Notes: generated by a model from the sequence alone, not told the origin. A DNA stretch of 64,000 nucleotides from Ancylobacter novellus DSM 506 (GCF_000092925.1 NC_014217.1:4650001-4714000), one strand, 5' to 3'. Positions 27,401 through 36,180 are shown, counted from the first letter of the stretch. Numbers and translations: made by a program.

Positions 27401-27940
27401 ACCGAGGCGATCAAGCGGCTGCGCCAGGGCATCTACGGCCTCAATCGCGAGGCGCGCGAGCGGCTGCAGGCGAGCTTCACCGTGGTCGACGGCCATTTCC
27501 GCCAGCTCTTCGCCACGCTGTTCGGCGGCGGCGAGGCGCAACTGGTGCTGACCGATTCGGACGATCCGCTGGAAGCTGGGCTCGACATCATCGCCAAGCC
27601 GCCGGGCAAGAAGCCGCAGTCGCTCTCGCTGCTGTCGGGCGGCGAGCAGGCGCTGACCGCCATGGCGCTGATCTTCGCGGTCTTCCTCACCAATCCGGCG
27701 CCGATCTGCGTGCTCGACGAGGTCGATGCGCCGCTCGACGACGCCAATGTCGAGCGCTTCTGCAACCTGCTGGACGAGATGCGCCGCCTCACCGAGACGC
27801 GCTTCGTCACCATCACCCACAACCCGATCACCATGAGCCGGATGAACCGGCTGTTCGGCGTCACCATGGCCGAACGCGGCGTCTCCAAGCTGGTCTCAGT
27901 CGATCTCGCCACCGCCGAGAGCTGGCGCGAGGCGAGCTGA
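24488..27940 (+). CDS. smc: Chromosome segregation ATPase SMC
   Basis: SMC is the condensin ATPase that compacts and segregates the chromosome. The 1150-residue protein has an N-terminal head with Walker A GPNGCGKSN (residues 31-38), a hinge domain around residues 505-590 (SHRRWPPVLDAVRV onward) flanked by long Ala/Glu/Arg-rich coiled coils, and a C-terminal head with the signature LSGGEQALTAMALIF and Walker B PICVLDEVDAPLDDAN. Length and order are typical. In several alphaproteobacteria smc lies beside the dsbA-like gene; here they are separated by ccrM, FUSC and ICMT-like genes. Confidence 0.95.
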   Translation: MKFTRLRLVGFKTFVEPTEMLIEPGLTGIVGPNGCGKSNLVEAMRWVMGESSYKAMRAEGMDDVIFGGTTTRPARNTAEVVLVVDNAERSAPAVFNDADLLEISRRIEREAGSSYRINGREVRARDVQILFADASSGSRSPSMVRQGQIGEIVGAKPAARRRILEEAAGVAGLHARRHEAEMRLRAAETNLTRLEDVIGQITGQLDALRRQSRQAVRYRALSGDIRRNEAALLWLRWLEATGGLSEASRALDLAVREVAARTVAQGEAARAAAVAAHVIPPLREADASAAAALQRLTLARGELDREEARAGARRDELDRRLAQLGGDMARERALAADAGEMLQRLATEAEELEAAQGEAAQLEEEAVEGREAAAAKLADAERDFTEATAANAERAARRGTLERALREETERLARLERELIQLAEQQRQVEASAGAARLDERRMAAEAAQQAFARAETAAHEAETAHIAARAALDQARRPLAEAERAAQRLDTEARTLAKLLDVGSHRRWPPVLDAVRVERGYETALGAALGDDLDAPADSAAPVHWALVDSGGDAPLPEGVEPLAAYVEAPPVLARRLAQIGVVLNHDGPRLAPLLKPGQRLVSREGDLWRWDGLNAAADAPTAAARRLAERNRLADIAAELEGARAEVAIHRAALEMAETALRAAGSRESSAREARRAALRTMEAARDDLARAERAASEQAARLAALTANRGRLEVDREKSAAGLAEAREAVATLPPAVEGEALLAEVRARVAQDRAALAEARARADALVREREQRVRRLTTIASERTSWEARAGGTGERVAALEARLTEASTERAALDDAPVQFAARRRALLDETSKAEAARREAADQLAAAEAAQAEADRAARAALDALASAREENARSEARVEAGRQRREDLVREIAEMLDGPPESAHEIAGFAPDAQMPELATVEAELARLKADRERLGAVNLRAEEELSEVEGQQKGLSAERDDLTEAIKRLRQGIYGLNREARERLQASFTVVDGHFRQLFATLFGGGEAQLVLTDSDDPLEAGLDIIAKPPGKKPQSLSLLSGGEQALTAMALIFAVFLTNPAPICVLDEVDAPLDDANVERFCNLLDEMRRLTETRFVTITHNPITMSRMNRLFGVTMAERGVSKLVSVDLATAESWREAS

Positions 27941-28152
27941 GTCGGGTTTCTGCCGCTACGGCAGGCCAGCGCCGCGGGTGGAGTCGTGGGTGTCATGGGG
28001 CGTTCGCCGTATTCCCGCACGAACGCTGGCATGCCAAAAACACGCCGTTCACCTTCCCTTGGTGCGAAAGCGGTCGCGCAGGCCTGCGACAGAGCGTCCA
28101 CCTGCCAGTTTTCATGTGTCATTTCAATGACTTGAAACATGTGTTCACGTCC
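27941..28152. other. Gene-poor spacer between smc and the atp promoter
   Basis: No convincing gene was found on either strand. A minus-strand open frame covers the region, but most of it is the antisense shadow of smc and its unique part lacks recognisable domain features. The DNA is slightly less GC-rich towards 28100. Confidence 0.5.
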
Positions 28153-28181
28153 TTGACACCCCAAGGGGTGATCACTATGGT
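28153..28181 (+). promoter_or_regulatory. Sigma70-type promoter of the F0 ATP synthase operon
   Basis: TTGACA (28153-28158) and TATGGT (28176-28181) are separated by 17 bp. They lie 54 bp upstream of atpI. A small dyad (CCCC-AA-GGGG) occupies the spacer. Confidence 0.7.
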
Positions 28182-28235
28182 GCGCCCGGCTTCGGGGTGG
28201 GGAAATCCTTACTCGGTCGGGCTTGAGCGTGAATC

Positions 28236-28622
28236 ATGGACGACCGGGACAAGACGGACGGCCAGGGCGGCTCGATCCGGCCGGAAATCTCCGATGACGA
28301 GCTTTCCGGCAGGCTTCGCGGGCTGGGCAGCGAACTGGACAAGGTTCGCGCCGAGCGACGGGCCGACGCCAAGGCGGCTTCCGCGTCGCCGGACCGGGCG
28401 TCGACCTCTGCGGGGATGACGTTGGCTTTCCGGCTGGGGAGCGAGTTCGTCGCGGGTGTTCTGGTCGGGGCCGGCCTCGGCTGGGGCTTCGACTATTTCC
28501 TCGGCACCTCGCCGTGGGGAATGATCGTGTTCCTGCTGCTCGGCTTCGGCGCGAGCATCGTGAACATGCTGCGCGCCGCCGGGGAAACCGGCCGCAAGAC
28601 CCCGCCGAAAGGCGGACGGTAA
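28236..28622 (+). CDS. atpI: AtpI/AtpZ-family F0 assembly protein
   Basis: The 128-residue protein has a charged N-terminal half (Asp/Arg-rich, with an RGLGSELDKVRAERRADAKA helix) and two membrane helices (VAGVLVGAGLGWGFDYFLG and GMIVFLLLGFGASIVNM). This is the alphaproteobacterial AtpI type, which assists assembly of the c-ring. It is the first gene of the F0 operon, 116 bp before atpB. The promoter at 28153-28181 precedes it. Confidence 0.9.
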   Translation: MDDRDKTDGQGGSIRPEISDDELSGRLRGLGSELDKVRAERRADAKAASASPDRASTSAGMTLAFRLGSEFVAGVLVGAGLGWGFDYFLGTSPWGMIVFLLLGFGASIVNMLRAAGETGRKTPPKGGR

Positions 28623-28737
28623 GCATCGCCGCCGAAGGGCGGGGCGTGAAGGGTTTCGGCGGCGTCGCTTCGCGGCGCCTTTTAAAGACGGGGACGGGCG
28701 CCATCCGGCGTCGCGTGATTGAGGGCAGCGACCGGCG

Positions 28738-29502
28738 ATGGCCAGCGGAAGCGTGATCGATCCGATCCACCAGTTCCAGATCGTCAAGATTGTGGATCTG
28801 GGAACGCCGGGCGGCATCGAGCTCGCCTTCACCAATTCCGCCGCCTACATGTTCGGCATCGTGGCGCTGGTGTTTTTCTTCCTCACCTTCGCGACGCGCG
28901 GGCGCACCTTGGTGCCGGGCCGGGTGCAGTCGCTGGCGGAACTCTCCTACGAATTCGTCGCCTCGACCGTGCGCCAGACCGCCGGCAATGAGGGGATGAA
29001 GTTCTTCCCGCTGGTGTTTTCGCTGTTCATCTTCGTGCTGGTGGCGAACTTCGTCGGCATGGTGCCCTACACCTTCACCGTCACCAGCCACATCATCGTC
29101 ACCGCGGCGCTGGCGGCGATCGTCATACTCACCGTCATCATCTACGGCTTCGTCCGCCACGGCATGCATTTCCTGCATCTCTTCGTGCCGTCGGGCGTGC
29201 CGGGTTTCCTGCTGCCCTTCATGGTCGCGATCGAGGTCATCTCCTTCCTCTCGCGCCCCATCAGCCTGTCGCTGCGTCTCTTCGCCAACATGCTCGCCGG
29301 CCACATCGCCATGAAGGTGTTCGCCGGCTTCATCGTGATGATGACCGCGGGCGGCGTCGTCGGCTGGTTCGGCGCCGTGCTGCCGCTCAGCATGGTGGTG
29401 GCGCTGACCGCGCTCGAATTCCTGGTCGCCGCGCTGCAAGCCTACGTCTTCGCGGTGCTGACCTGCATCTATCTCAACGACGCGCTGCATCCGGGGCACT
29501 GA
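28738..29502 (+). CDS. atpB: F0F1 ATP synthase subunit a
   Basis: Subunit a forms the proton half-channels of the ATP synthase in the inner membrane. The 254-residue protein has five or six membrane helices and the essential arginine, Arg180, in [14 protein letters not shown]. The N-terminal segment contains the family HQFQI. The conserved [14 protein letters not shown] and [21 protein letters not shown] confirm the assignment. It is the second gene of the F0 operon. Confidence 0.97.
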   Translation: MASGSVIDPIHQFQIVKIVDLGTPGGIELAFTNSAAYMFGIVALVFFFLTFATRGRTLVPGRVQSLAELSYEFVASTVRQTAGNEGMKFFPLVFSLFIFVLVANFVGMVPYTFTVTSHIIVTAALAAIVILTVIIYGFVRHGMHFLHLFVPSGVPGFLLPFMVAIEVISFLSRPISLSLRLFANMLAGHIAMKVFAGFIVMMTAGGVVGWFGAVLPLSMVVALTALEFLVAALQAYVFAVLTCIYLNDALHPGH

Positions 29503-29562
29503 TCGGCGCGTCGCGGGAATCCAGCCTTCAACTCAATCAGCGAAATTCAATAGGAGAAGACC

Positions 29563-29790
29563 ATGGATCCGATTGCCGCCAAGTTCCTCGGCGCCGGTCT
29601 CGCTTGTCTCGGCATGGGCCTTGCCGCTATCGGCGTGGGTAACATCTTCGGCAACTTCCTCTCGGGCGCCCTGCGCAACCCGTCGGCGGCCGACGGCCAG
29701 TTCGCCCGCGCCTTCATCGGTGCGGCGCTCGCGGAAGGTCTCGGCATCTTCGCGCTCGTCGTCGCGCTGGTCCTGCTCTTCGTGGTCTGA
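29563..29790 (+). CDS. atpE: F0F1 ATP synthase subunit c
   Basis: The 75-residue protein is a two-helix hairpin with the polar loop [10 protein letters not shown] and the proton-carrying carboxylate Glu58 in [19 protein letters not shown]. It forms the rotor ring. The Gly-rich first helix ([17 protein letters not shown]) and length are typical of alphaproteobacterial c subunits. A GGAGA ribosome-binding site precedes the ATG. It sits in the expected position between subunits a and b'. Confidence 0.97.
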   Translation: MDPIAAKFLGAGLACLGMGLAAIGVGNIFGNFLSGALRNPSAADGQFARAFIGAALAEGLGIFALVVALVLLFVV

Positions 29791-29870
29791 CGTAGTAGGG
29801 CTCGGGCGCGTCCATGGCGCGCCCGGCCTGCTTCGAACCAACGTCCGCATCGACCAAGGAAGCCTGAACC

Positions 29871-30485
29871 ATGCCCGAGACCCAGGGTCCGGCCGGTACA
29901 TTTGTCATCGCGCAGGCAGAGCCCGCGGTGCACGGCGCTGCGCCGGCCCATGAAGGCGTGGAGATCGCAGTGCCGCCGGCGGAAGCGCATGGCGGGGGCT
30001 TCCCGCCTTTCGATGTCCATACCTTCCCCTCGCAGCTGATCTGGCTGGCGATCGCCTTTGGCGCGCTCTACCTGCTGATGAGCCGCATCGCCCTGCCGCG
30101 CATCGCCAACATCCTTGAAGAGCGTCACGACCGCATCGCGGACGACCTCGAGGAGGCCGGCAAGCTGAAGGCCGAGAGCGAGGCCGCCGCCTACGCCTAT
30201 GAGCAGGCGCTCGCCAGCGCCCGCAACAAGGCCCACGGCATCGCTACCGAGACGCGCGACAAGCTCGCCGCCGACAGCGAGGCCGGCCGCAAGTCGCTGG
30301 AGGCGGAGCTTTCCGCCAAGCTGGCCGCGGCCGAGACGCAGATCGCCGCCACCAAGGACGCCGCCATGTCTAATGTGCGCGGCATCGCGGTGGACGCGGC
30401 CGGTGCCATCGTCGGCAACCTGATCGGCACCGCCCCGGCGCCGCAGGCGGTCGAGGCGGCGGTCGACACCGCCATCAAGGGCTGA
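29871..30485 (+). CDS. atpF': F0F1 ATP synthase subunit b' (AtpF')
   Basis: The 204-residue protein is the b' type peripheral-stalk subunit of alphaproteobacteria. It has a Pro/Ala/His-rich N-terminal leader (residues about 1-45), one membrane helix (LIWLAIAFGALYLLMSRIALP), and a long coiled coil of Glu/Ala/Lys heptads from ERHDRIADDLEEA onward. Alphaproteobacteria carry separate b and b' genes, b' usually having this longer N-terminus. It is followed by atpF after 10 bp. Confidence 0.93.
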   Translation: MPETQGPAGTFVIAQAEPAVHGAAPAHEGVEIAVPPAEAHGGGFPPFDVHTFPSQLIWLAIAFGALYLLMSRIALPRIANILEERHDRIADDLEEAGKLKAESEAAAYAYEQALASARNKAHGIATETRDKLAADSEAGRKSLEAELSAKLAAAETQIAATKDAAMSNVRGIAVDAAGAIVGNLIGTAPAPQAVEAAVDTAIKG

Positions 30486-30495
30486 GGAGCGCGCC

Positions 30496-30978
30496 ATGGG
30501 AAGTGATACTCTCTGGGTCGCCGTCGCCTTCGTCATCTTCATGGCGATCGTCGCTCGCGCCGGCGCCTTCTCCGGCATCGCCGCCAAGCTCGACGCCCGC
30601 GGCGAGCGTATCCGCCACGAGCTGGAGGAAGCGCGCAAGCTGAAGGAAGAGGCGCAGAAGCTGGTCGCCGAGTACAAGCGCCGCCAGCGCGAGGCCGAGG
30701 ACGAGGCCGAGGCGATCATCACCACCGCCAAGGCGGAAGCCGAGCGTCTCGCTGCCGAGACCAAGGCCAAGCTCGAGGACATGATCGCCCGCCGCACCAA
30801 GATGGCCGAGCAGAAGATCGCCCAGGCCGAGGCGCAGGCGCTGGCTGACGTGAAGGCCGCCGCGGCCGATGCCGCGGTGAAAGCCGCCGAGACCCTGCTC
30901 GCCGCGCAGGTCGTCGGCGAGACCGCCGAGCGCGTGCTGGGCGAGGCGGTGTCGGAAGTGAAGTCGAAGCTGAACTGA
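30496..30978 (+). CDS. atpF: F0F1 ATP synthase subunit b
   Basis: The 160-residue protein has an N-terminal membrane anchor (LWVAVAFVIFMAIVARAGAF) and a long charged coiled coil (LDARGERIRHELEEARKLKEEAQKL onward), the peripheral-stalk b subunit. The first residues MGSDTLW and length match family members. It is the last gene of the F0 operon; a strong hairpin follows 35 bp downstream. The F1 genes are not in the window, which is normal in alphaproteobacteria where the F1 operon is separate. Confidence 0.95.
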   Translation: MGSDTLWVAVAFVIFMAIVARAGAFSGIAAKLDARGERIRHELEEARKLKEEAQKLVAEYKRRQREAEDEAEAIITTAKAEAERLAAETKAKLEDMIARRTKMAEQKIAQAEAQALADVKAAAADAAVKAAETLLAAQVVGETAERVLGEAVSEVKSKLN

Positions 30979-31013
30979 GCTTCGCTCGCCGGCTCTTCGT
31001 CGTATGAGTTATG

Positions 31014-31041
31014 AAATGCCCGGCTTCGCGCCGGGCATTTT
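31014..31041 (+). terminator. Rho-independent terminator of the F0 operon
   Basis: AAATGCCCGGC-TTCGC-GCCGGGCATTT followed by T and a short T-rich tail forms an 11-bp stem, 35 bp after the atpF stop. It resembles the hairpins of the type A repeats. Confidence 0.85.
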
Positions 31042-31094
31042 CGTTTTGGCTGTTGGATGTCCCCCTCTCCGCAAAGTCGTGAGGGAAGACGTGG

Positions 31095-31117
31095 ATGCCC
31101 GGAACAAGTCCGGGCAT
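31095..31117. repeat. Half copy of the type A palindromic repeat
   Basis: ATGCCCGGA-ACAAG-TCCGGGCAT is an inverted repeat matching one end of the type A element. It is followed 54 bp later by a type B element. Confidence 0.75.
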
Positions 31118-31170
31118 GACGTTGCTCGGAGCGCGATGCCGTATGCCGAGGTTCGGCCTGTCGATATCCC

Positions 31171-31258
31171 GTCCTCCCGGCCGAAGCGCAGCGGAGAGCC
31201 GGGATAGCTTGCCAATCGGGTCACGATCCCGGATCGGCCTTCGACCGTCCGGGATGAC
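31171..31258. repeat. Type B palindromic extragenic repeat (reverse orientation)
   Basis: The element reads in the opposite direction to the 18615 copy: CCCGGCCGAAGCGCAGCGG comes first and CCGTCCGGGATGAC last. It lies between the F0 operon and the cell-wall hydrolase gene. Confidence 0.85.
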
Positions 31259-31275
31259 GACTTGAGGGATGGCCC

Positions 31276-32553
31276 TCAGCTCGTCCAGCGTCGCGGGCGG
31301 TAGAAAGTGTGCTCGCCGATGCGGTCGAGCTTGCGCATCTCTCGGATCCAGTTCGGCCGCACCGAGCGCGCGTGGTAGTGCGTCGCCCGCCCGACCTTGT
31401 CGTCCCAGACAAGGCCGTCGAGCATGTCGGCGGCGATCTCCTTGGCCTGCTTCCACAGCCGCGGCTCGGTCACCACGTCGCGGATGTTGTCGCAGGCGAA
31501 GGTGAACTGGCAGGCAAGCCGGCGATGGGCATTCTGGTAGACGGCGCGGCAGATGTCGGCGGGGTAGTAGCCGGAGAAGACCCGGTTCATCACCACTTGC
31601 GCCACCGCCACCTGGCCGCGCTTGGGCTCGCCGCGGCTCTCGAAATAGACCGCCTCGGCGAGGCACTTCTCGGCGCGGTCGCGGCGCTTGCCGGAGAGGC
31701 CGAGCCGCTCGGCCGGGCTCGGCCCGCGCGCCACGCGAAGTGCGTCGTCCCCGGATTTCTCCGCCGTGGTGGTGCCGCTGTCGCCCGGCGGCAGGGCGGA
31801 AGGGGCGAGGTGCAGGAAGGGCTGCGGCGGCAGCGCCGCCTGGTCGAGGCCGAAGATGAAGGCGTTCTGCCGGTAGAGTGGCAGATCGGGGTCGAGCTCG
31901 TAGGAGTCGCCCGGCTCGTCATCGTCCATGGCGGCGAGCGCGCCGTCGCCCGGCACGGTGATGTCGTGCCCGTCGACGCCCAGCGCGACGGCGGGGCCGG
32001 CCTGTTCGAGCTGCGAGGGATCGCCGGTCGGATCGCCGGCGGGAACGGAATAGAGGCCTTCGGTTTCGGCCGCCACGTCGGGGATCTCGCCGTCCTCGTA
32101 AGGGTCGGTGCCGGCGCCGGCGAAGGCGGCGACCATGCCGGTCCCCATCCCGACGGAGCCGGTGCTGACGACGCCACTACCGGCAAGGCTCGCGGGGGTG
32201 GCATCGCCCGCGCCGGCGAACGGATCGGCCTCCAGCGGCTCCTCGGCCGCCAGCGCCAGCCGGTCGGTCTTGGCGTCGCGGTTGACGTCGACGGTGAGCG
32301 CGGGAGCGGGCGGCGCGGGGATCGCCGACCCCGCCAGCAGCGAGGAGGCGGACGGCCAGATGAAGGTCGAGGCCTTGAGCAGGTGCAACGGCCCGCCGAG
32401 GATGGAGAGGCGGGCGCGCTCGGTCACGCCGGGCTCATGCGCCATGCGGGCGAGTATGTCCTGCAGGCCGATGGAGGTGCTGCCGCCGACCATCATGGCA
32501 AGCAGCACGGCAGCCCTGGCCCCGTGGCGATTGATCCGTGTCCCAGCCCACAT
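31276..32553 (-). CDS. SleB-type cell-wall hydrolase
   Basis: The 425-residue protein has a hydrophobic N-terminus (AAVLLAMMVGGSTSIG), a long Ala/Gly/Pro/Asp-rich linker (residues about 75-285) and a C-terminal SleB/Hydrolase_2 domain. That domain has CLAEAVYFESRGEP (catalytic Glu), VAQVVMNRVFSGYYP, and CQFTFACDN. Such enzymes cleave peptidoglycan glycan strands. The long linker suggests a periplasmic, possibly membrane-tethered enzyme. A CATTAACC dyad lies about 92 bp upstream. The linker is low-complexity and probably unstructured. Confidence 0.88.
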   Translation of the reverse strand: MWAGTRINRHGARAAVLLAMMVGGSTSIGLQDILARMAHEPGVTERARLSILGGPLHLLKASTFIWPSASSLLAGSAIPAPPAPALTVDVNRDAKTDRLALAAEEPLEADPFAGAGDATPASLAGSGVVSTGSVGMGTGMVAAFAGAGTDPYEDGEIPDVAAETEGLYSVPAGDPTGDPSQLEQAGPAVALGVDGHDITVPGDGALAAMDDDEPGDSYELDPDLPLYRQNAFIFGLDQAALPPQPFLHLAPSALPPGDSGTTTAEKSGDDALRVARGPSPAERLGLSGKRRDRAEKCLAEAVYFESRGEPKRGQVAVAQVVMNRVFSGYYPADICRAVYQNAHRRLACQFTFACDNIRDVVTEPRLWKQAKEIAADMLDGLVWDDKVGRATHYHARSVRPNWIREMRKLDRIGEHTFYRPRRWTS

Positions 32554-32644
32554 ATACGCGCCTACGCAACAACCCGGCCCTTGTCGCCGCGTGACTTGCC
32601 TGCGACAGGCAAGCCCTCGCGTGTCAGGCCTTATGGTTGTCGCT

Positions 32645-32669
32645 CATTAACCTTGCGAGCCGGTTAATG
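32645..32669. promoter_or_regulatory. Dyad CATTAACC-N9-GGTTAATG upstream of the hydrolase
   Basis: A perfect 8-bp inverted repeat with a 9-bp spacer lies 92 bp before the cell-wall hydrolase start. Each arm contains TTAACC, a CtrA half-site-like element, facing inwards. Binding by CtrA is inference. Confidence 0.5.
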
Positions 32670-32717
32670 GCGGGCGCTATGGGCGAGAGCATGTCGCGCC
32701 GAAGGCGTGATGTGGCC

Positions 32718-33725
32718 TCAACGTGGCGCGGCTGCGCGGCGCAGACGGTCGGCGATGGCCTCGCCGAGGCCATGGCGGGGCAGGGCGACGACGGCGATGG
32801 CGATGGCGCCGCTCGAATCGAGCGCGCGCAGATGCGCGAAGAGGTTGGCCGCCGCCTCGACGAGGTCGCCGGTAGGGCTGAGGTCGAGACGGGCCACCGC
32901 CTGCTCGGCGCCCGGCGGCTGCGCGCCGGCGAAGGTGAGCAGCGCCTCGCCTGGCTTCACCTCGCGGGCGCGGAGCCGCACGGGAATGGTCGGCGCGTAG
33001 TGCGAGGCCAGCATGCCGGGGGCGAGGGGAGCCTCGCCGGCTTCCGCCTCCTCGACCACGCGCGGCGCAGGGCTGGCCAGCGGCGCGCCGAGGGCTTCCT
33101 TGATGGCTTCGCGCGGCAGGCCGCCGGGGCGCAGCATCACCGGCACTTCGCCGGTGCAGTCGAGGATGGTCGATTCCACGCCGACTGCGCTTGCGCCGGC
33201 ATCGAGGATCAGGTCGATCCGCCCGTCGAGGTCGGCGGAGACATGTGCGGCGCTGGTCGGCGAGACATGGCCGGAGCGGTTGGCGCTCGGCGCGGCGATC
33301 GGCCGTCCCGCCGCGCGTAGCACCGCCTGCGCCACCGGATGCGCCGGTACGCGGATGGCGACGCTGGACAGCCCCGCGCGGGCGAGCTCGCTGGTCGCCC
33401 CCTCGATGGCCGGTACCACCAGTGTCAGCGGGCCGGGCCAGAAGCGCCGCGCCAGCGTCTCGGCGGCCGGGGTGAGATGGCCCACGCGCCGGGCGGCGTC
33501 GATGTCCGGCACATGAGCGATCAGCGGATTGAAGCTCGGTCGGCCCTTGGCCGCATAGAGCCCGGCGACCGCGTGCGGATCGGTGGCGTCGCAGGCGAGG
33601 CCGTAGACCGTCTCGGTCGGCAGCGCGACGAGACCGCCGACCTTCAGCACGCGCGCGGCCTCGGCGATGCCGGCGGCGTCAGCCGCCAGCAGCTTGGTCA
33701 CGCGCGGCGCGACTATATGCTTCAC
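32718..33725 (-). CDS. L-threonylcarbamoyladenylate synthase (Sua5/TsaC)
   Basis: This enzyme makes threonylcarbamoyl-AMP from Thr, bicarbonate and ATP for t6A37 formation in tRNA. The 335-residue protein starts at a GTG (VKHIVAPRV). It has the YrdC domain segments [31 protein letters not shown] and the [12 protein letters not shown] substrate loop. A C-terminal Sua5-type domain ([14 protein letters not shown] onward) makes it Sua5-like rather than the short TsaC form. The GTG is preceded by GGGAG at suitable spacing; 26 more residues are possible from an ATG at 33803. Confidence 0.92.
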   Translation of the reverse strand: MKHIVAPRVTKLLAADAAGIAEAARVLKVGGLVALPTETVYGLACDATDPHAVAGLYAAKGRPSFNPLIAHVPDIDAARRVGHLTPAAETLARRFWPGPLTLVVPAIEGATSELARAGLSSVAIRVPAHPVAQAVLRAAGRPIAAPSANRSGHVSPTSAAHVSADLDGRIDLILDAGASAVGVESTILDCTGEVPVMLRPGGLPREAIKEALGAPLASPAPRVVEEAEAGEAPLAPGMLASHYAPTIPVRLRAREVKPGEALLTFAGAQPPGAEQAVARLDLSPTGDLVEAAANLFAHLRALDSSGAIAIAVVALPRHGLGEAIADRLRRAAAPR

Positions 33726-33907
33726 CCTTGCATTCTCCCGGTCAGGCGCGCTCGGATAGGGCGTCCGCCCGAGCGGGTCAACCGCGGGGAATTCCCCCGT
33801 CATCTCATCTGCCCGGCTGGCCCCGGGCAGCGACGTGGCATATCGTCCACCACTTTCCTATTCATATAAGAACGAACGCTCCCGCCGAGAGCGCCCAAGG
33901 AACACCA

Positions 33908-34837
33908 ATGAGCACGCTGCTGATCTCCCACGACGCCTGCCTCGAACATCTCACCCCCGCCGGCCATCCCGAGCGGCCTGACCGGGTGCGGGTGCTCAAC
34001 CGCGTCTTCGAGGGCGAGCAGTTCGCGACGCTGGCGCGCGAGCAGGCGCCGGTCGCCGAGCGCGAGGACATCGTGCGGGTGCATCCGGAGGATTTCGTCG
34101 CGGCGCTGGAAGAGGCGATGCCGAGCGAGGGGCTGGTGCGCATCGACGGCGACACGGTGATGTCGCCCGGCACCGGCGAAGCCATATGGCGCGGCGTCGG
34201 CGGCTCGGTGCTGGCGGTGGACGAGGTGCTCGCCGGCCGGGCGGCCAACGCCTTCGTCTCCATGCGCCCGCCGGGCCACCATGCCGAGACCCGCACGCCC
34301 ATGGGCTTCTGCCTGTTCAACAATGTCGCCATCGCCGCCCGCCACGCCCAGAAGGTGCATGGCATCGGCCGCGTTGCCATCGTCGATTTCGACGTGCACC
34401 ACGGTAACGGCACGCAGGAGATCTTCTGGTCCGACCCGAGCGTGATGTACGCCTCGACCCACCAGATGCCGCTCTTCCCCGGCACCGGCTCGGTCGGCGA
34501 GCGCGGCACCACCGACAATATCGTCAACGCGCCGCTGCGCTCGGGCGACGACGGCGAGAATTTCAAGGCTGCGGTCGAGAGCCGCATCCTGCCCCGGCTG
34601 GAGGCGTTCGGTCCGGAGCTGATCATCATCTCCGCCGGCTTCGACGCCCATGCGCGCGACCCGCTCGCCAACATCAACCTTCTGGAAGACGACTACACCT
34701 GGGTCACCAGGAAGCTGATGGATGTCGCCGACAAGCATTGCGGCGGCAGGATCGTCTCGGTGCTGGAGGGCGGCTACGACCTCGAAGGCCTTGCCCGCTC
34801 CGCTTCTGCCCATGTCATGGCGCTGATGCGCGGCTGA
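33908..34837 (+). CDS. Histone-deacetylase-family (HDAC-like) amidohydrolase
   Basis: The 309-residue protein has the HDAC/acetoin-utilisation fold: [30 protein letters not shown] (active-site His pair), the zinc-binding [15 protein letters not shown], and [11 protein letters not shown]. In bacteria these enzymes deacetylate small molecules or acetylated polyamines; substrate is not predictable. The ATG at 33908 follows AAGGAACACC and is the conserved start. It lies 59 bp before xseB on the same strand. The HDAC-like, xseB, dxs neighbourhood is common in alphaproteobacteria. Confidence 0.9.
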   Translation: MSTLLISHDACLEHLTPAGHPERPDRVRVLNRVFEGEQFATLAREQAPVAEREDIVRVHPEDFVAALEEAMPSEGLVRIDGDTVMSPGTGEAIWRGVGGSVLAVDEVLAGRAANAFVSMRPPGHHAETRTPMGFCLFNNVAIAARHAQKVHGIGRVAIVDFDVHHGNGTQEIFWSDPSVMYASTHQMPLFPGTGSVGERGTTDNIVNAPLRSGDDGENFKAAVESRILPRLEAFGPELIIISAGFDAHARDPLANINLLEDDYTWVTRKLMDVADKHCGGRIVSVLEGGYDLEGLARSASAHVMALMRG

Positions 34838-34896
34838 GGGGTGAGCCCGCGCGCGTCAGGCTGTATAAGGGGCGCGACTCATAGCGGGAGGACGCG

Positions 34897-35142
34897 ATGA
34901 CCGATGTGGCCGATGTGAACGCGCTGAGCTTCGAGAAGGCGCTCGCCGAGCTCGAGGCCATCGTCGCCAAGCTGGAGGGCGGCAGCGTCCCGCTGGAGGA
35001 ATCCATCACCCTCTATGCCCGCGGCGAGGCGCTGAAGGCCCGCTGCGACGCGCTGCTGAAGGACGCCGAGGCACGGGTGGAGAAGATCACGCTCGGTACT
35101 GATGGCCGCCCCGCCGGCACGCAGCCGCTGGACGGCGAGTGA
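34897..35142 (+). CDS. xseB: Exodeoxyribonuclease VII small subunit
   Basis: XseB is the small helical subunit of exonuclease VII. The 81-residue protein has [31 protein letters not shown], the family signature, and a charged second helix ([21 protein letters not shown]). Length is typical. A GGGAGGA ribosome-binding site precedes the ATG. The large subunit gene is not in the window. The next gene starts 25 bp downstream. Confidence 0.95.
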   Translation: MTDVADVNALSFEKALAELEAIVAKLEGGSVPLEESITLYARGEALKARCDALLKDAEARVEKITLGTDGRPAGTQPLDGE

Positions 35143-35167
35143 TCGGGCGATTGAGCACGCTACGGAC

Positions 35168-35635
35168 ATGACCGTCCGCCTGCGCGGTCATCACCTGCTC
35201 TGCCTGCTGACCTTCGTCGGCAAGGGCTATACGCCCACCTTCACCGCCAATTACCGGCGCATCGTCGCCCGGCTGAACGAGGGCGAGGCCGTCGAGCTCG
35301 TCGGCGGCCCAGACGACATCTGCACGCCCATGCTGGCGGAGGCGGACCATCACTGCCTCAACGCCAGCGCCACGGAGCGCGACGCGCAGGCGCTGGCCGA
35401 TGTCGTGGCGCTCATTGGCAGGCCGCTGGCGGTGGGAATGCAGCTTGTGCTCGACGCGGATCTTCTCGCCGCTCTGCGCTCCGCGTTTGCCGAAGGCACT
35501 ACGCGCGAAGCCTGCACCGGCTGCCAATGGCACGCGCTCTGCACCGACATCGCCGCCGGCGGCTATGCCGGCGTGCGGCTCAGCGGCGAGGCTCAGAACA
35601 CGCCGGGGATCAGCCGCGCCGTGCGCGCGCTATAG
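35168..35635 (+). CDS. DUF1284-domain protein, cysteine-rich
   Basis: The 155-residue protein opens RLRGHHLLCLLTFVGKGYTP, the DUF1284 hallmark. Conserved cysteines occur in HHLLC, GPDDICTPM, ADHHCLNAS and CTGCQWHALC. Their spacing could bind a metal or [Fe-S] cluster, but this is not established. The start at 35168 removes a frame overlapping xseB. It is convergent with the ICMT-like gene and overlaps its 3' end by 43 bp. Confidence 0.8.
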   Translation: MTVRLRGHHLLCLLTFVGKGYTPTFTANYRRIVARLNEGEAVELVGGPDDICTPMLAEADHHCLNASATERDAQALADVVALIGRPLAVGMQLVLDADLLAALRSAFAEGTTREACTGCQWHALCTDIAAGGYAGVRLSGEAQNTPGISRAVRAL

Positions 35636-36180
35636 GCGCGGTACTCGTCGCCGAAGGTGTCGAGCATCATCTGCTCCTCCCGCCCGATGCGGAAGAGGAA
35701 CAGCGTGCCGAAGCCGATCACCCCGGCCGGGCCGGCGATCCAGTTCGGGATCAGGATCAGCTGCGCCAGAGCCCACAGGAAGAACGCCGTGTACATCGGG
35801 TGGCGCACATAGCGGTAGACGCCTTCGGTGATCAGCTTGTGGGTGTCCTTGATCTCCAGCGTCACCGACCAGTTCTTGCCGAGGTCCTTGTGGGTGCGGC
35901 GGAACAGCCAGAGCGAGAACAGGAACACCAGCACGCCCAGAGCGAACTGCACCGGCGAATAGGGATAGTTGGCGAAGTTGAGCGCCTTGGTGACGGCCCA
36001 TACCAGCGGGGTGATGCCGAGGCCGAGCGTCGAGATGGAGAGCAGCACGAATTCGCGCACGCGATCGCGGGCGTCGACGACGCGCTCGCGCTTCACTTTG
36101 CGCTCGAACGGGCGGCGGATGAGCCACCAGCTGACGACACCGACGGCCCAGGCGATCTTGGCGGCGACGATAAGGTTCAT
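35593..36180 (-). CDS. ICMT-like membrane methyltransferase (second copy)
   Basis: The 195-residue protein has five or six membrane helices and an ICMT-type catalytic end: GVYRYVRHPMYTAFFLWAL (RHPMY motif), IGREEQMMLDTFGDEYRAY, and a C-terminal LIPGVF. Bacterial homologues methylate unknown acceptors. Its ATG overlaps the stop of the upstream lipase-like gene (36177-36180), so the two are translationally coupled. It is a different protein from the ICMT-like one at 23636-24289. Confidence 0.85.
   Translation of the reverse strand: MNLIVAAKIAWAVGVVSWWLIRRPFERKVKRERVVDARDRVREFVLLSISTLGLGITPLVWAVTKALNFANYPYSPVQFALGVLVFLFSLWLFRRTHKDLGKNWSVTLEIKDTHKLITEGVYRYVRHPMYTAFFLWALAQLILIPNWIAGPAGVIGFGTLFLFRIGREEQMMLDTFGDEYRAYSARTARLIPGVF

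Noticed and set aside
27433..28164. Long minus-strand open frame between smc and the atp operon
   Set aside because: Nearly all of it is the antisense shadow of smc; the unique part at 27941-28164 shows no domain, signal or codon evidence.
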